From: B30-G6 sp963701385
GTDB lineage: Bacteria > Desulfobacterota > Desulfobacteria > Desulfobacterales > B30-G6
NCBI GenBank assembly: GCA_963701385.1
Contig: CAVOZW010000013.1
Coordinates: 38,651 to 102,650, forward strand
Length of the DNA: 64,000 nt
Direction of reading: 5' to 3'
Shown here: positions 9,081 to 17,310 of the stretch, piece after piece
Layout of the letters: each line of letters opens with the position of its first letter
How positions within the stretch are numbered: the stretch's first letter is position 1
The notes under the pieces: model-generated
What the model was told of the DNA's origin: nothing
What the model saw: the letters and a program-made list of their open reading frames with translations, nothing else
Database searches by the model: none
Program-made: the position numbers and the translations under genes

Positions 9081-9457
9081 CTCTTCCCCCTTTGTCTTTT
9101 TTTCAGTTCATCGATCATTTCCTCTGCGTTGAACCCATAACTGGAGGCGATGCTTAAATATTCTGAACAGATGCTATCAAGTTTATTTTGTCGTTCTGAT
9201 TTGGGTATTTGTATATTTGTCGAACCTATAAATGTACCTGTACCTTGCTGTGTTTCCAAAATACTTTGAATTTCAAGCTCCCTGTATGCTTTGCCGACGG
9301 TATTGAGATTGACCTTAAGCTGGACGGCTAAAGCTCTGACCGTTGGCAATTGTTCGCCTACTTTTAAATCTCCACTTGCGACACCATAGCGGATTTGATC
9401 GATGATCTGCCGATAAAAGGGAACCCCAGATTTTGGATCTAATTTAAAATCGATCAT
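9077..9457 (-). CDS. GntR-family regulator, YtrA subfamily
   Basis: This is a 126-residue repressor with an N-terminal winged helix (residues about 10-75) showing the YtrA pattern GVPFYRQIIDQIRYGVASG, LPTVRALAVQLKVNLNTVGKAYRELE and TQQGTGTFI. The C-terminal tail is short and has no large effector domain. YtrA-type regulators usually control the operon they head and often respond to membrane stress. Here it heads the GntR-slipin-holin-like operon. A perfect inverted repeat sits 46-69 bases upstream of the start codon and is the obvious operator. Confidence 0.9.
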   Translation of the reverse strand: MIDFKLDPKSGVPFYRQIIDQIRYGVASGDLKVGEQLPTVRALAVQLKVNLNTVGKAYRELEIQSILETQQGTGTFIGSTNIQIPKSERQNKLDSICSEYLSIASSYGFNAEEMIDELKKRQRGKR

Positions 9458-9502
9458 TATTAGTTACCTCTCCTGACTTCATATAAATACTTCTATTTAA
9501 TT

Positions 9503-9526
9503 ATTGTTATAGTTAAATATAACAAT
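9503..9526. promoter_or_regulatory. candidate operator of the GntR-slipin operon
   Basis: ATTGTTATA at 9503-9511 and TATAACAAT at 9518-9526 form a perfect 9-bp inverted repeat with a six-base spacer, in the promoter region of the minus-strand GntR gene. Symmetry and position suggest an autoregulatory site. Confidence 0.6.
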
Positions 9527-9896
9527 AGATAAATATAGTTGTCAAGAAATATTTCTATCAGGCTAATTCAAAGAGAAGATATGAAGAGATGAAATCTTGA
9601 AAAATGGAGACAGAGTCAGGACTGATGAATGGCGAGATGTCCAGTTGGTCTTTCCGCCCTGTATGCGAATACGTTCAATCTCAGTGTTCCAGAAATATTC
9701 AAATTGGTCGTGATAATCTGTGTACAGTTCATGTTTCCGAATTTTGATGCCCCCTTTTGTTGTAAGAAAACCGTTTCACCATATTTTGGAATGCAAATTA
9801 CAACATGCGTTTGACAGATACGGTCACACTGGTGTAAATATTTTCAATATTTTCCATCCGACACAAAAACAGACATTTCCCAAAGAAAGAATCCCC
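9527..9896. other. AT-rich intergenic region
   Basis: No gene could be identified in these 370 bases. A minus-strand frame of about 70 codons (roughly 9540-9760) lacks a good start and matches nothing I know. The region should hold the promoter of the IHF-beta-like gene. Confidence 0.3.
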
Positions 9897-10184
9897 ATGA
9901 ACAAAATCGGCCTCATCAAAACCCTCAGCACCACCACTGATATTCCCAAAATTGAAGCAGCAAAGATTGTAAATCTTTTTTTCGACAAGTTGGCCGGCGC
10001 ACTCGAAAAGGGTGATCGGGTTGAAATCCGTGGATTGTTTTCTTTTTATGCCAGGGAATATGAGGGGTACACCGGTCGGAATCCTAAGACTGGGGAGACG
10101 GTCGAGATTGCACCGAATAAATTGCCGTTTTTCAAATGTGGGAAGGGGTTGCGGGAACGGGTGGATACAGAACATCAAGATTAA
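9897..10184 (+). CDS. ihfB: HU/IHF family DNA-binding protein, IHF beta-like
   Basis: This 95-residue protein, taken from the ATG at 9897, starts MNKIGLIKTLSTTT. It carries the beta-arm VEIRGLFSFYAREYEGYTGR followed by NPKTGETVEI and the C-terminal FKCGKGLRERV, closer to IHF beta than to HU. The intercalating Pro is in RNPKTG. It probably pairs with the IHF-alpha-like protein at 2834-3121. A longer in-frame extension upstream lacks family similarity and was rejected. Such pairs on islands can support site-specific recombination, which fits the attachment-site remnant at 14155. Confidence 0.82.
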   Translation: MNKIGLIKTLSTTTDIPKIEAAKIVNLFFDKLAGALEKGDRVEIRGLFSFYAREYEGYTGRNPKTGETVEIAPNKLPFFKCGKGLRERVDTEHQD

Positions 10185-10210
10185 CACTTGCACCAAAATG
10201 GGTTGTAAAT

Positions 10211-10507
10211 ATGAAAAGAATATATGCGATTCTGTTTATTAGCTTGGTATTTGTTTTATTATTCAATTTAAATACCTTTGCTCAAAAAGATAATGCTGAA
10301 CACATTTCAATTATTTTGCCAACACAGAGTATTGCAAAATTTGTGACCCGGTTACTTCCATATGAGATAAATATGGGTGAAAACATCTCGGGGTCTTTTC
10401 TTATTAAATCCATAGATAATTTAAAAATTAATAAAATGACTATAGAGTTCAGACCCATCCCTCACATACGTGATAAAAATAAAATTCCTGTGGAAAACAG
10501 CAATTGA
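10211..10507 (+). CDS. exported hypothetical protein
   Basis: The start at 10211 gives a 98-residue protein with a typical signal peptide (MKRIYAILFISLVFVLLF, cleavage after NTFAQ). The mature part, about 75 residues, begins KDNAEHISIILPTQSIAKFV and has no cysteine or recognised motif. Beta-strand-like alternation (GSFLIKSIDNLKINKMTIEF) suggests a small periplasmic beta protein. It lies 26 bases after the IHF-beta-like gene and could share its transcript. Confidence 0.6.
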   Translation: MKRIYAILFISLVFVLLFNLNTFAQKDNAEHISIILPTQSIAKFVTRLLPYEINMGENISGSFLIKSIDNLKINKMTIEFRPIPHIRDKNKIPVENSN

Positions 10508-10670
10508 CCAAATGCCATCCTTAATCAACAACACAGGATAAAATATGATCAACCGGGCATGTCATACTAAAATACAAAGCACCATTCATTCAATGGGTGA
10601 ACGACGCTGACCCTTATAAAGATAACCCAGGAATTACACTCGAACGCTATGCAAATTAGGAAATTATGAA

Positions 10671-10976
10671 ATGATAAACGTAATTGCATCAATACACATT
10701 AAAGAAGGCCTATTGTCAGAGTTTATTGAGATTTTCAAGACCAATATCCCAAAGGTTCTTGAAGAGAAGGGATGCGTAGAATATGTACCGACCATTGACA
10801 TTCCTACAGATTTACCCCCTCAAGAATTGAACAATAATGTTGTCACAATAATTGAGAAATGGCGTAGCTTAGAGGATTTACAGGCACATATGACAGCACC
10901 ACATATGCTTGCATATAAGGAAAAGGTTAAGGATCTTGTTGATAAAGTGTCCCTTAAAGTGCTTATGGAAGCATAG
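10671..10976 (+). CDS. antibiotic biosynthesis monooxygenase (ABM) domain protein
   Basis: This 101-residue protein matches the dimeric ABM fold. It has MINVIASIHIKEGLLSEFIEIF as first strand and helix, CVEYVPTIDIP as central strand, VVTIIEKWRSLEDLQAHMTAPHM with the typical EKW..L..H pattern, then a C-terminal helix and strand. Members include quinol monooxygenases and heme-degrading enzymes, but many have unknown substrates. A ribosome site (AGGA) precedes the ATG. A higBA remnant begins four bases after its stop. Confidence 0.8.
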   Translation: MINVIASIHIKEGLLSEFIEIFKTNIPKVLEEKGCVEYVPTIDIPTDLPPQELNNNVVTIIEKWRSLEDLQAHMTAPHMLAYKEKVKDLVDKVSLKVLMEA

Positions 10977-10979
10977 CTG

Positions 10980-11196
10980 ATGACATCGAAATTGGAATGC
11001 TCACTTGGAAACAGATTGGAACCATTAAAAGGTAACCGAAAAGGCCAGCACAGTCTTGCGTTTGGGACGATTTTTTGAAATGGCGCCGCAATTTTAGCTA
11101 AATCTTCAAAACCGATTCGATCTTGAGGTAGCACAAGATTTACTGAAGGACCGACTTGATAAGGAAATACATGCTCTCAGTTCAAATGTGGCTTGA
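10980..11196 (+). pseudogene. collapsed higBA toxin-antitoxin remnant
   Basis: The segment joins two pieces of a HigBA module. At 10980-11055 a frame reads CSLGNRLEPLKGNRKGQHS, a HigB-type toxin core. From about 11052, in another frame, the sequence reads LRLGRFFEMAPQF, a stop (TAG 11095-11097), then LNLQNRFDLEVAQDLL, the C-terminal half of a HigA antitoxin, ending at TGA 11194-11196. Family members have Trp where the TAG stands. A deletion therefore fused the toxin middle to the antitoxin end, and a nonsense mutation followed. Neither protein can be made. Confidence 0.65.
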
Positions 11197-11416
11197 GACA
11201 TCTTAAAGTATTCCTGAAAGGGGTGCATATGGTGTGCACACAAACAAGTCTTTATAGGGTGAAGCCGGGTATTTTGAGGCAATTTGAAATTCTAGATCGG
11301 TTCAGGATTATATAAGTGGTTTCAGATTTCCGCTTACTGACGGCGGCTGCTCATGTTGCGCCACCCCTCGTCGGAGAATCGTTTCTCCCTGCCCAGACCC
11401 CAAGCTTTCATAGCTT

Positions 11417-13033
11417 TTAGATGCCATCAACCTTGATAATGACCAGCGTAATATCATCTTCGGATTTTCGTCCCCGGGTGAACTGATTCAGTTCAGTGTA
11501 AACGGCGTTTAAAATATCGCCTGATCCGCCCGCAGCATATTGTTTGATGATATTCCGAAATCGCTCTTTGCCAAACATGTCACCTTCGCTGTTGACGGCT
11601 TCCCAGATGCCGTCTGTGCCAACAGCTATAATCTGACCATTGACCAGTCCGCCCATACTGTTTTCCTGGTAGTCAAAATCCGCATTTACTCCCAGGGCGA
11701 CACCGCTACCTTTCAATTCCTCAAAACTTTCCCGCTCGGGATCATATAACAAGGCCGGGTCATGGCCGGCCCGGACCCAATCAATGCGCTTTTCCCTGGG
11801 ATCAATTGTTAGATAAAAAAGCGTCATGAACATGCCGCTTTCTAAAACATCTCGGGTTAAATGGCGGTTCATGGCCGTGATTATCTCTGAACTGGTTCCG
11901 GGCTGGGAAGCGCGCATCCGCAAAAAAGCCCGGGCCGTGGTCATCAACAGGGCGGAATCTACTCCATGGCCCGAGATGTCTCCGACCACAACACTAAACG
12001 GTCCCTTGCTGGAATCACGCCGCCAGAGAAAATCAAAGTAGTCACCGCCGATTTCATCACAGGAAACGTTCTTGCCGGCAATATCAAGTCCCGGAACCTT
12101 TGGTTTTTCCTGGGGCAAGAGGCTTTTCTGGACTTCACCGGCCAGAGCCAGGGCTTTTTTGTGCTCGCTCATGTCGGTGACAAAGGCCATGTTGCCGATA
12201 ACATTGCCCCTGTCGTCTCTGAGGGTGCTGCCGTGAATCAGAATCGGAACCTGGCGGCCGTCCTTGGTCATGACGGCACCTTCGAGTTTTCGGTATTCCC
12301 TGGCCAGGATACTGACCTTGTTAATTTCCATAAATTGTTTGAATTCTTCCGTCGCCAGATCCAGGGGGGTTTTGCCGATGATTTCTTCGCGGGAGTATCC
12401 CAGCATATCGCAATAGGCATCATTGACATCCACAATCTGCAGGTTCTCATCCATCAAAAGAAAGCCCTCGCCGGCGGTTTCGACAATTCGGCGAAATTTC
12501 TCTTCACTTTTGCGCACCTCTTCTTCCGCCAGTTTGCGCGCGGTAATGTCCACCAGGATGCCCTGATGGTGGGTTTTAATACCATTCTCGTCTCTGACGA
12601 CCGACGTCTGGTCTTCCACCCAGCAAATCTCGCCGCTTTTCGTCACAATCCGATAGATTTGGGTGTACTCTTCCACATCCTTTTCGACGAAGTATTCGAT
12701 TTCTTCGCGCAACTTTTCAATGTCATCCGGATGGACAATATCGCGAAAACTAATTTTATGGTTCATAAACTCTTCAGCCGTATAACCTATCTGGCGAATG
12801 TTGTCAGAAACAAAAACCAGCCGCGGTTCATCACCGGCTAGTCGCCGAAAAAGGATCGCCGGGCTATTGTCGATAATTACCTCGGCCATGCGAAGGGCCT
12901 CTTTGGTCTGATCGCGGTCCAGGCATTCTTTTTCGAGCTCCCGGGTTCGCAGGTCAAAGCGGGCCCGCAATTCCTTGAGCTCCTCAACAAGCTCATCTTT
13001 TGTTTTGTCCTTATCAGATTTCATGCTACCCAT
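11417..13033 (-). CDS. PAS-PAS-SpoIIE protein phosphatase (RsbU-like)
   Basis: This 538-residue cytoplasmic regulator has an N-terminal coiled coil (residues about 8-50), two PAS domains (about 50-165, ending LVDITARKLAEEEV, and about 175-290) and a C-terminal PP2C/SpoIIE phosphatase. The metal-binding motifs are DEIGGDYFDF, VVGDISGHGVDSALLM and GTDGIWEAVN. Such proteins dephosphorylate anti-anti-sigma factors in partner-switching pathways. No anti-sigma or STAS gene is adjacent. The HEAT-like gene immediately upstream on the same strand (25 bases apart) is probably co-transcribed. ATG at 13024 is an alternative start. Confidence 0.9.
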   Translation of the reverse strand: MGSMKSDKDKTKDELVEELKELRARFDLRTRELEKECLDRDQTKEALRMAEVIIDNSPAILFRRLAGDEPRLVFVSDNIRQIGYTAEEFMNHKISFRDIVHPDDIEKLREEIEYFVEKDVEEYTQIYRIVTKSGEICWVEDQTSVVRDENGIKTHHQGILVDITARKLAEEEVRKSEEKFRRIVETAGEGFLLMDENLQIVDVNDAYCDMLGYSREEIIGKTPLDLATEEFKQFMEINKVSILAREYRKLEGAVMTKDGRQVPILIHGSTLRDDRGNVIGNMAFVTDMSEHKKALALAGEVQKSLLPQEKPKVPGLDIAGKNVSCDEIGGDYFDFLWRRDSSKGPFSVVVGDISGHGVDSALLMTTARAFLRMRASQPGTSSEIITAMNRHLTRDVLESGMFMTLFYLTIDPREKRIDWVRAGHDPALLYDPERESFEELKGSGVALGVNADFDYQENSMGGLVNGQIIAVGTDGIWEAVNSEGDMFGKERFRNIIKQYAAGGSGDILNAVYTELNQFTRGRKSEDDITLVIIKVDGI

Positions 13034-13058
13034 CCCCTAAAGCCAATTTTGTTTACCC

Positions 13059-13886
13059 TCAGTGGCGGAACTCGTCGTCTACATCATCATTCTCTATGTC
13101 TAAAAACACCTCGCTCATGGCCATGGCCTCGGAAGCCGCCTCGGCGATGTCTTCGTCCTCAGACTGGGTGAAGTCAATCAGGATTTGTGCTGCCTCTTGC
13201 GGACGGATGCTGGCGACTGCTTCGATGGCAGCCAGCAGCAGGTATTTTTCCGTATCCTTCGAGGTGATCAGGGCTGCAATGTGTGACCAGGCGGCGTCCA
13301 CTTCCCAGTTTCCCGCGGCACAAACTGCCTCATAGAGAATGTTTTGGTTTTCGGTTTTCAGCACCTCTAAGATCTGCTCGTTGAACCCTCGGACAAAACG
13401 CATACAAAAGACGGCGGTGAGTCTCCAGAACTTGTCGGCGCAGGAATACGCCTCACGAATTGCGCTCTGATGCCAGTCCTGTGGGGCACGCACCGATGCC
13501 TCTAAGATCCGTTGTCGCACTTTCTCCGGAATATTGGTATCAAAATATAGCTTATTAAAGGACTCCTGGATTTCATGATATTTGTTTTCGGAAATGGGCA
13601 CGTCGTCAAGATCCTCGAATCCATCTATAAAGGCGTATTCGAGAGCCGGCCCAATTGAAATTGCTGCCCTTCCGCGCAGACTGACCGAATTGTTGGCGTC
13701 GTTCACAATAGCAAGCAGTTCACTGGCGAGATCGTCATTGATGACTGTAGAATCGCCAGCCAACTCAGCGGCAAGCAGACGCTCGGATTCCTCGGTCTGG
13801 CTATCTCTAAGTGCCTTTAAAAAAATACTGTCGGCATCTTCCGGCCATTCCCAGGGCGGGGTGTCTTTGAAAATATTTAGATCCAT
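13059..13886 (-). CDS. HEAT-repeat-like helical protein
   Basis: The start at 13886 was chosen because GAGGAGGGC stands in front of it, giving 275 residues (MDLNIFKDTPPWEWPEDADSI). A longer frame extends upstream without a good start signal. The chain is all-helical with repeats like NNSVSLRGRAAISIGPALEYA, IREAYSCADKFWRLTAVFCM and TSKDTEKYLLLAAIEAVASI, resembling HEAT/Armadillo-type protein-binding repeats. The tail is acidic. It lies upstream of the PAS-SpoIIE phosphatase gene. Specific partner unknown. Confidence 0.75.
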   Translation of the reverse strand: MDLNIFKDTPPWEWPEDADSIFLKALRDSQTEESERLLAAELAGDSTVINDDLASELLAIVNDANNSVSLRGRAAISIGPALEYAFIDGFEDLDDVPISENKYHEIQESFNKLYFDTNIPEKVRQRILEASVRAPQDWHQSAIREAYSCADKFWRLTAVFCMRFVRGFNEQILEVLKTENQNILYEAVCAAGNWEVDAAWSHIAALITSKDTEKYLLLAAIEAVASIRPQEAAQILIDFTQSEDEDIAEAASEAMAMSEVFLDIENDDVDDEFRH

Positions 13887-14154
13887 GTTGCCCTCCTCAC
13901 GTTTTCTATTTGATTTCCCAATAATGATGGCTTTATAACGATTATCTGTATATATCAATCTCATCATCTTTTTTGTCAAGCGATAGGAATAACGTGATAA
14001 CTTGCTAAGCACTATCTATTGAAATTGTGCCCAAGTTATTACCGTCAATGCAAAATATTTATGAATAGTTCCAAACGAAACCAAAACCTGATTGAAAAAT
14101 CGAAATAGAATCAACTGTGTAATTACAATCTTTTCGAATTTTAAAAAATTCGGT

Positions 14155-14199
14155 CTGAAAATCCCCGTGTCGGCAGTTCGATTCTGTCCCTCGGCACCA
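14155..14199 (+). other. 3' half of tRNA-Phe(GAA), probable att site
   Basis: The sequence reads from the anticodon loop CTGAAAA through AATCCCCGTGTC, a T-arm (GGCAG, TTCGATT, CTGTC) and the acceptor strand CCTCGGC-A-CCA, exactly as the 3' part of a tRNA-Phe. The bases in front (TTTTAAAAAATTCGGT) cannot form the 5' acceptor, D-arm or anticodon stem, so no tRNA can be made. Identity starting inside the anticodon loop and ending at CCA is the usual shape of a tyrosine-integrase attachment site. The intact gene should lie elsewhere, most likely beyond the left end of the window. Confidence 0.75.
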
Positions 14200-14216
14200 A
14201 AAAGATCAACAAAAAT

Positions 14217-14248
14217 GAAACTCCCCGGGGCAAGCCCCGGGGAGTTTC
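14217..14248 (+). terminator. strong GC-rich terminator hairpin
   Basis: A perfect 14-bp stem (GAAACTCCCCGGGG and CCCCGGGGAGTTTC) closes a CAAG loop and is followed by ATTTCTTCTC. Eighteen bases after the tRNA-Phe fragment, it is probably the original tRNA terminator. Confidence 0.75.
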
Positions 14249-14713
14249 ATTTCTTCTCATTGCATATTTTTGCATTTAATTGCAGGACAGAAAAGGAAAA
14301 GCTCAAGCGGCACCTTCGGGCTTAAGGATCAGAGCTAGCACAACCAGCCGGGAGCCCCACACTTAGATTGAATGAATCGAGCCTTCAAAAGTATTATTGG
14401 ATTTTCCTATTAAACGAGAAAAAACCATCTAAAATTACTGTTTGACATATCGCCAATGTCTAGATATGGAATATATAAATATTTTCTATCTACAAGGCTT
14501 ACCATGATTCACGATTTTGGCTTTACCTGAGGTTTTTTAATTTTCTAACCGGGTTTGTTAGACGAAGCCGTGTGCCAAAATCGTATCCATCCTGACATCA
14601 CCAAATCGTCATTGGGCAAAAAAAATTTCTTATATTCTTGTCCAACGAACTCTCCCGAATTCTTGAACATCTGAATAACAATCTAAGCATTATCCACGAA
14701 GGGGAGAACTTCT
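14249..14713. other. intergenic region with inverted repeat, upstream of pst operon
   Basis: These 465 AT-rich bases contain a TTGACA at 14442-14447 with TATGGA 17 bases later, a plausible promoter. CGATTTTGGC near 14513 and GCCAAAATCG near 14573 form a 10-bp inverted repeat around a loop of about 50 bases. No classic tandem Pho box and no gene were found. Confidence 0.35.
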
Positions 14714-15544
14714 ATGAGAAAACTACTAACCCAGATGTACGTCATCTTTAGCGTTTTTTGTCTATTGGTTGCACCTTGTTTTGGTGAGGCCCTTCAAGCA
14801 TTTGAGGGGCAAAAAGGGACTATTAAGATTGCCGGCGGTACGGCCCACATTCCTGTTATGAAGGAGGCCGCAAAACGGATCATGACTCGTTACAAAGATA
14901 TTGATGTTACCGTGGCAGGCGGTGGCTCCGGTCTTGGTATCAAACAGGTTGGTGAGGGGCTTGTGGACATCGGTAACTCAGGACGGAAACCCAAGCCGGA
15001 AGAAATCGAAAAATATAAACTAAAGATGTTCAAATGGGCTATCGACGGGGTCGGCGTAGTGGTCAATCCGGCCAATAAAGTTCAATCTCTGACAAAAGAC
15101 CAGTTGAAAGAAATATTTTCAGGAAAAATCGACAACTGGTCAGCCCTGGGTGGCGTAAAGCATGCGATTACCGTTTACACACGGGACGAAGCCAGTGGTA
15201 CCCGTGCCGTTTTCTGGGAAAAAGCCCTGGACAAAGAGAACATCAGCACCAAAGCGCTTTTTGTCCCGTCCAACGGAGCTATGAAAACCGCCGTCGCCAA
15301 CGACCCCTTTGCCATAGGTTATGTTTCTGTTGGTCATATGGATGAGACGGTAGGACCCGTGGCACTTGACGGCGTAACACCGACGCTTGATAATGTCAAA
15401 AGCGGGCAGTACAAAATCGCCCGTGGCTTGTTCAGCAACACTAGAAGCGATCCATCAGGCCTGACGCTACTGTTTATCAACTATCTGTTTTCCTCGGAAG
15501 GACAGAAAATCGCATCGGAAAAGGGCTTTATTCCTGTGAAATGA
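14714..15544 (+). CDS. pstS: phosphate ABC transporter substrate-binding protein (PstS family)
   Basis: This 276-residue periplasmic protein has a signal peptide (cleavage near FGEAL) and starts the mature domain with GTIKIAGGTAHIPVMKEAAK. Type II binding-protein motifs follow: GGGSGLGIKQV, VDIGNSGRKP, LTKDQLKEIFSGKIDNWSAL, YTRDEASGTRAVFWE and GAMKTAVANDPFAIGYVSVG. The SGTR loop and the GSG turn are the usual phosphate contacts. GGGGAG precedes the ATG. The stop overlaps the permease start (ATGA), marking the first gene of a four-gene operon. Tungstate or another oxyanion cannot be excluded by sequence alone. Confidence 0.88.
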   Translation: MRKLLTQMYVIFSVFCLLVAPCFGEALQAFEGQKGTIKIAGGTAHIPVMKEAAKRIMTRYKDIDVTVAGGGSGLGIKQVGEGLVDIGNSGRKPKPEEIEKYKLKMFKWAIDGVGVVVNPANKVQSLTKDQLKEIFSGKIDNWSALGGVKHAITVYTRDEASGTRAVFWEKALDKENISTKALFVPSNGAMKTAVANDPFAIGYVSVGHMDETVGPVALDGVTPTLDNVKSGQYKIARGLFSNTRSDPSGLTLLFINYLFSSEGQKIASEKGFIPVK

Positions 15545-16398
15545 GCAACTCAAAAGAAATGATAGCCAGAAATGTATTTTTTTTGAGCGCAGTTGCCAGT
15601 GCGGCCATGATCCTGGCCATATTCGGATTCATGATCGCACTGGGAATTCCCCTTTTTAAAGCGGGCAATTTTCTGGCCATTTGGACCGGACCATGGGCAC
15701 CTCACGAAGGGTTTTATGGCATATGGCCCATGATATCCGGCACACTTTGGATAGCCTTACTGGCCACAGCGCTTTGCCTGCCTCTTTCTCTGGGGACCTC
15801 CTTTGTGATCACAAGCCTGGGCGGTCCACGTTTTCGCAGAATGCTTGGGACACTGGTTCGGTTCATGACCGGAATTCCAACGGTTATTTACGGTTTTGTC
15901 GGAATTTTCCTCCTGGTTCCGCTGATACGTGGCGGAATCGGCGGACCGGGAATGTGCGTATTAACAGCCGGTATGATGCTCGCTGTTTTGATCAGTCCCA
16001 CAATGATCTTGTTTTTTACGGACAGTCTGCTGGCTGTGGATTCGTCCTATGTTCAAGCAGCCAAGGCACTTGGAGCCAATCGTGTCCAGCGGTTGTTATA
16101 TGTAATGGTCCCCAGGGCCACAGGCGGGATGGCAGCCGGTATTATACTTGCTTTGGGAAGAGCTTTGGGCGATACACTCATCGCGCTGATGCTGGCTGGA
16201 AACGCAATACAAGCACCACATGCAATTTTAGAACCCGCCAGGACTTTGACCGCGCATATTGCATTAGTAAAGGCCGCTAATTTCGATAGCCTGGAGTTTC
16301 GCTCTATCTATGCCTGTGGCATCGTGCTGTATCTTTTTGCAACTACAGCCACTGTAGCGGTGAGACTCATGTTGAGAAAAAGAGAGGTGCCGTCGTAA
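15541..16398 (+). CDS. pstC: phosphate ABC transporter permease PstC-like
   Basis: This 285-residue inner-membrane protein has about six membrane segments. The binding-protein-dependent transport signature is ALGANRVQRLLYVMVPRATGGMAAGIILALGRALGDTLIALMLAG, with the EAA-loop alanine/glycine pattern. It also carries GIWPMISGTLWIALLATALCLP near the N-terminus. It overlaps pstS by four bases and pstA by one base, so all are translated from one message. It forms a heterodimeric channel with the next gene product. Confidence 0.88.
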   Translation: MSNSKEMIARNVFFLSAVASAAMILAIFGFMIALGIPLFKAGNFLAIWTGPWAPHEGFYGIWPMISGTLWIALLATALCLPLSLGTSFVITSLGGPRFRRMLGTLVRFMTGIPTVIYGFVGIFLLVPLIRGGIGGPGMCVLTAGMMLAVLISPTMILFFTDSLLAVDSSYVQAAKALGANRVQRLLYVMVPRATGGMAAGIILALGRALGDTLIALMLAGNAIQAPHAILEPARTLTAHIALVKAANFDSLEFRSIYACGIVLYLFATTATVAVRLMLRKREVPS

Positions 16399-17279
16399 TG
16401 CAGGGGGTTATGGAAAAATTAGCCGTTTTTCTTAGCTGGATGATGACCCTTGTCCTCTGTCTGTGTCTGTCCATATTTTTATCTTATTTATTGATCAAGG
16501 GACTACCGAGCCTTAGGGCTGAATTGTTTTTTGACAATGAGGAACCCCTGAGGGTTCTTTTGGGGCATGCCCGGGTATTCGACGGCATTTTCCCGGCCAT
16601 GGTAGGTACCTTTTTTCTGGTGGTATTGTCTGCTCTTCTGGCTTTGCCCGTGGGCTTATGTTCAGGCATCTACCTGGCTGAATATGCAAAACCCGGAATG
16701 AGAAAGCTGTTCGGTGGCTTGTTCGACATTCTAGCCGGTATCCCGTCCATCGTTATTGGCTTGTTTGGCTTCAGCCTATCCATTTTTCTGCACAACCATT
16801 TTTCTGACCGTTTTGGGCCGTGTCTGCTCATTAGTGCACTCTCTCTCGCCGTGCTTGTAATTCCCTATATTGTCCGCAGTACAGAAATGTCACTGAAAGA
16901 ACTTCCCTCGGACATTCGCAGGACAGCCCTTGCCTTGGGTGCGACTCGATTGCAGAATATCGCCTATGTATTGATCCCGAACGCGCTTTCGGGTATCAGT
17001 TCCGGCGTCTTTTTAGCTATTGGCAGATGTGCCGAGGACACGGCTGTCATTCTGCTTACAGGGGTGGTGGCTACAGCCGGGGTGCCGTCATCCCTGCTGT
17101 CACAATACGAAGCTCTGCCGTTCTATATTTACTACATTTCGAGCCAATATTCGAATCCTGCAGAACTTTCCAACGGATATGGCGCTTGTCTTGTTCTGCT
17201 GGGGATCTGTTCTGTTTTATTCATATTTGCCTACGGTATGAAAAAACATTTATCGTATCGGATGCTCTACCGGGTGTAG
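16398..17279 (+). CDS. pstA: phosphate ABC transporter permease PstA-like
   Basis: This is the second permease, 293 residues and six predicted membrane segments. The EAA-type loop reads TALALGATRLQNIAYVLIPNALSGISSGVFLAIGRCAEDTAVILLTG. The central IPSIVIGLFGF segment is typical of PstA. It begins at the last base of the preceding stop codon (TAATG) and the ATPase follows about 30 bases later. The role is phosphate passage through the inner membrane, paired with PstC. Confidence 0.88.
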   Translation: MQGVMEKLAVFLSWMMTLVLCLCLSIFLSYLLIKGLPSLRAELFFDNEEPLRVLLGHARVFDGIFPAMVGTFFLVVLSALLALPVGLCSGIYLAEYAKPGMRKLFGGLFDILAGIPSIVIGLFGFSLSIFLHNHFSDRFGPCLLISALSLAVLVIPYIVRSTEMSLKELPSDIRRTALALGATRLQNIAYVLIPNALSGISSGVFLAIGRCAEDTAVILLTGVVATAGVPSSLLSQYEALPFYIYYISSQYSNPAELSNGYGACLVLLGICSVLFIFAYGMKKHLSYRMLYRV

Positions 17280-17310
17280 CTTATGCTTTCTCAGTTGGAT
17301 TAACAAGGTG

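Noticed and set aside
9540..9760. Minus-strand frame containing HELYTDYHDQFEYFWNTEIE
   Set aside because: It has no start codon or ribosome site and no recognised family; possible remnant only.
10508..10670. Frame with KAPFIQWVNDADPYKDNPGI before the ABM gene
   Set aside because: It looks protein-like but lacks a start, has upstream stops, and I could not name the family; it may be another gene remnant.
11966..12841. 291-codon plus-strand frame
   Set aside because: It lies antisense over the PAS-SpoIIE gene, whose domains are clear; the antisense translation has no family features.
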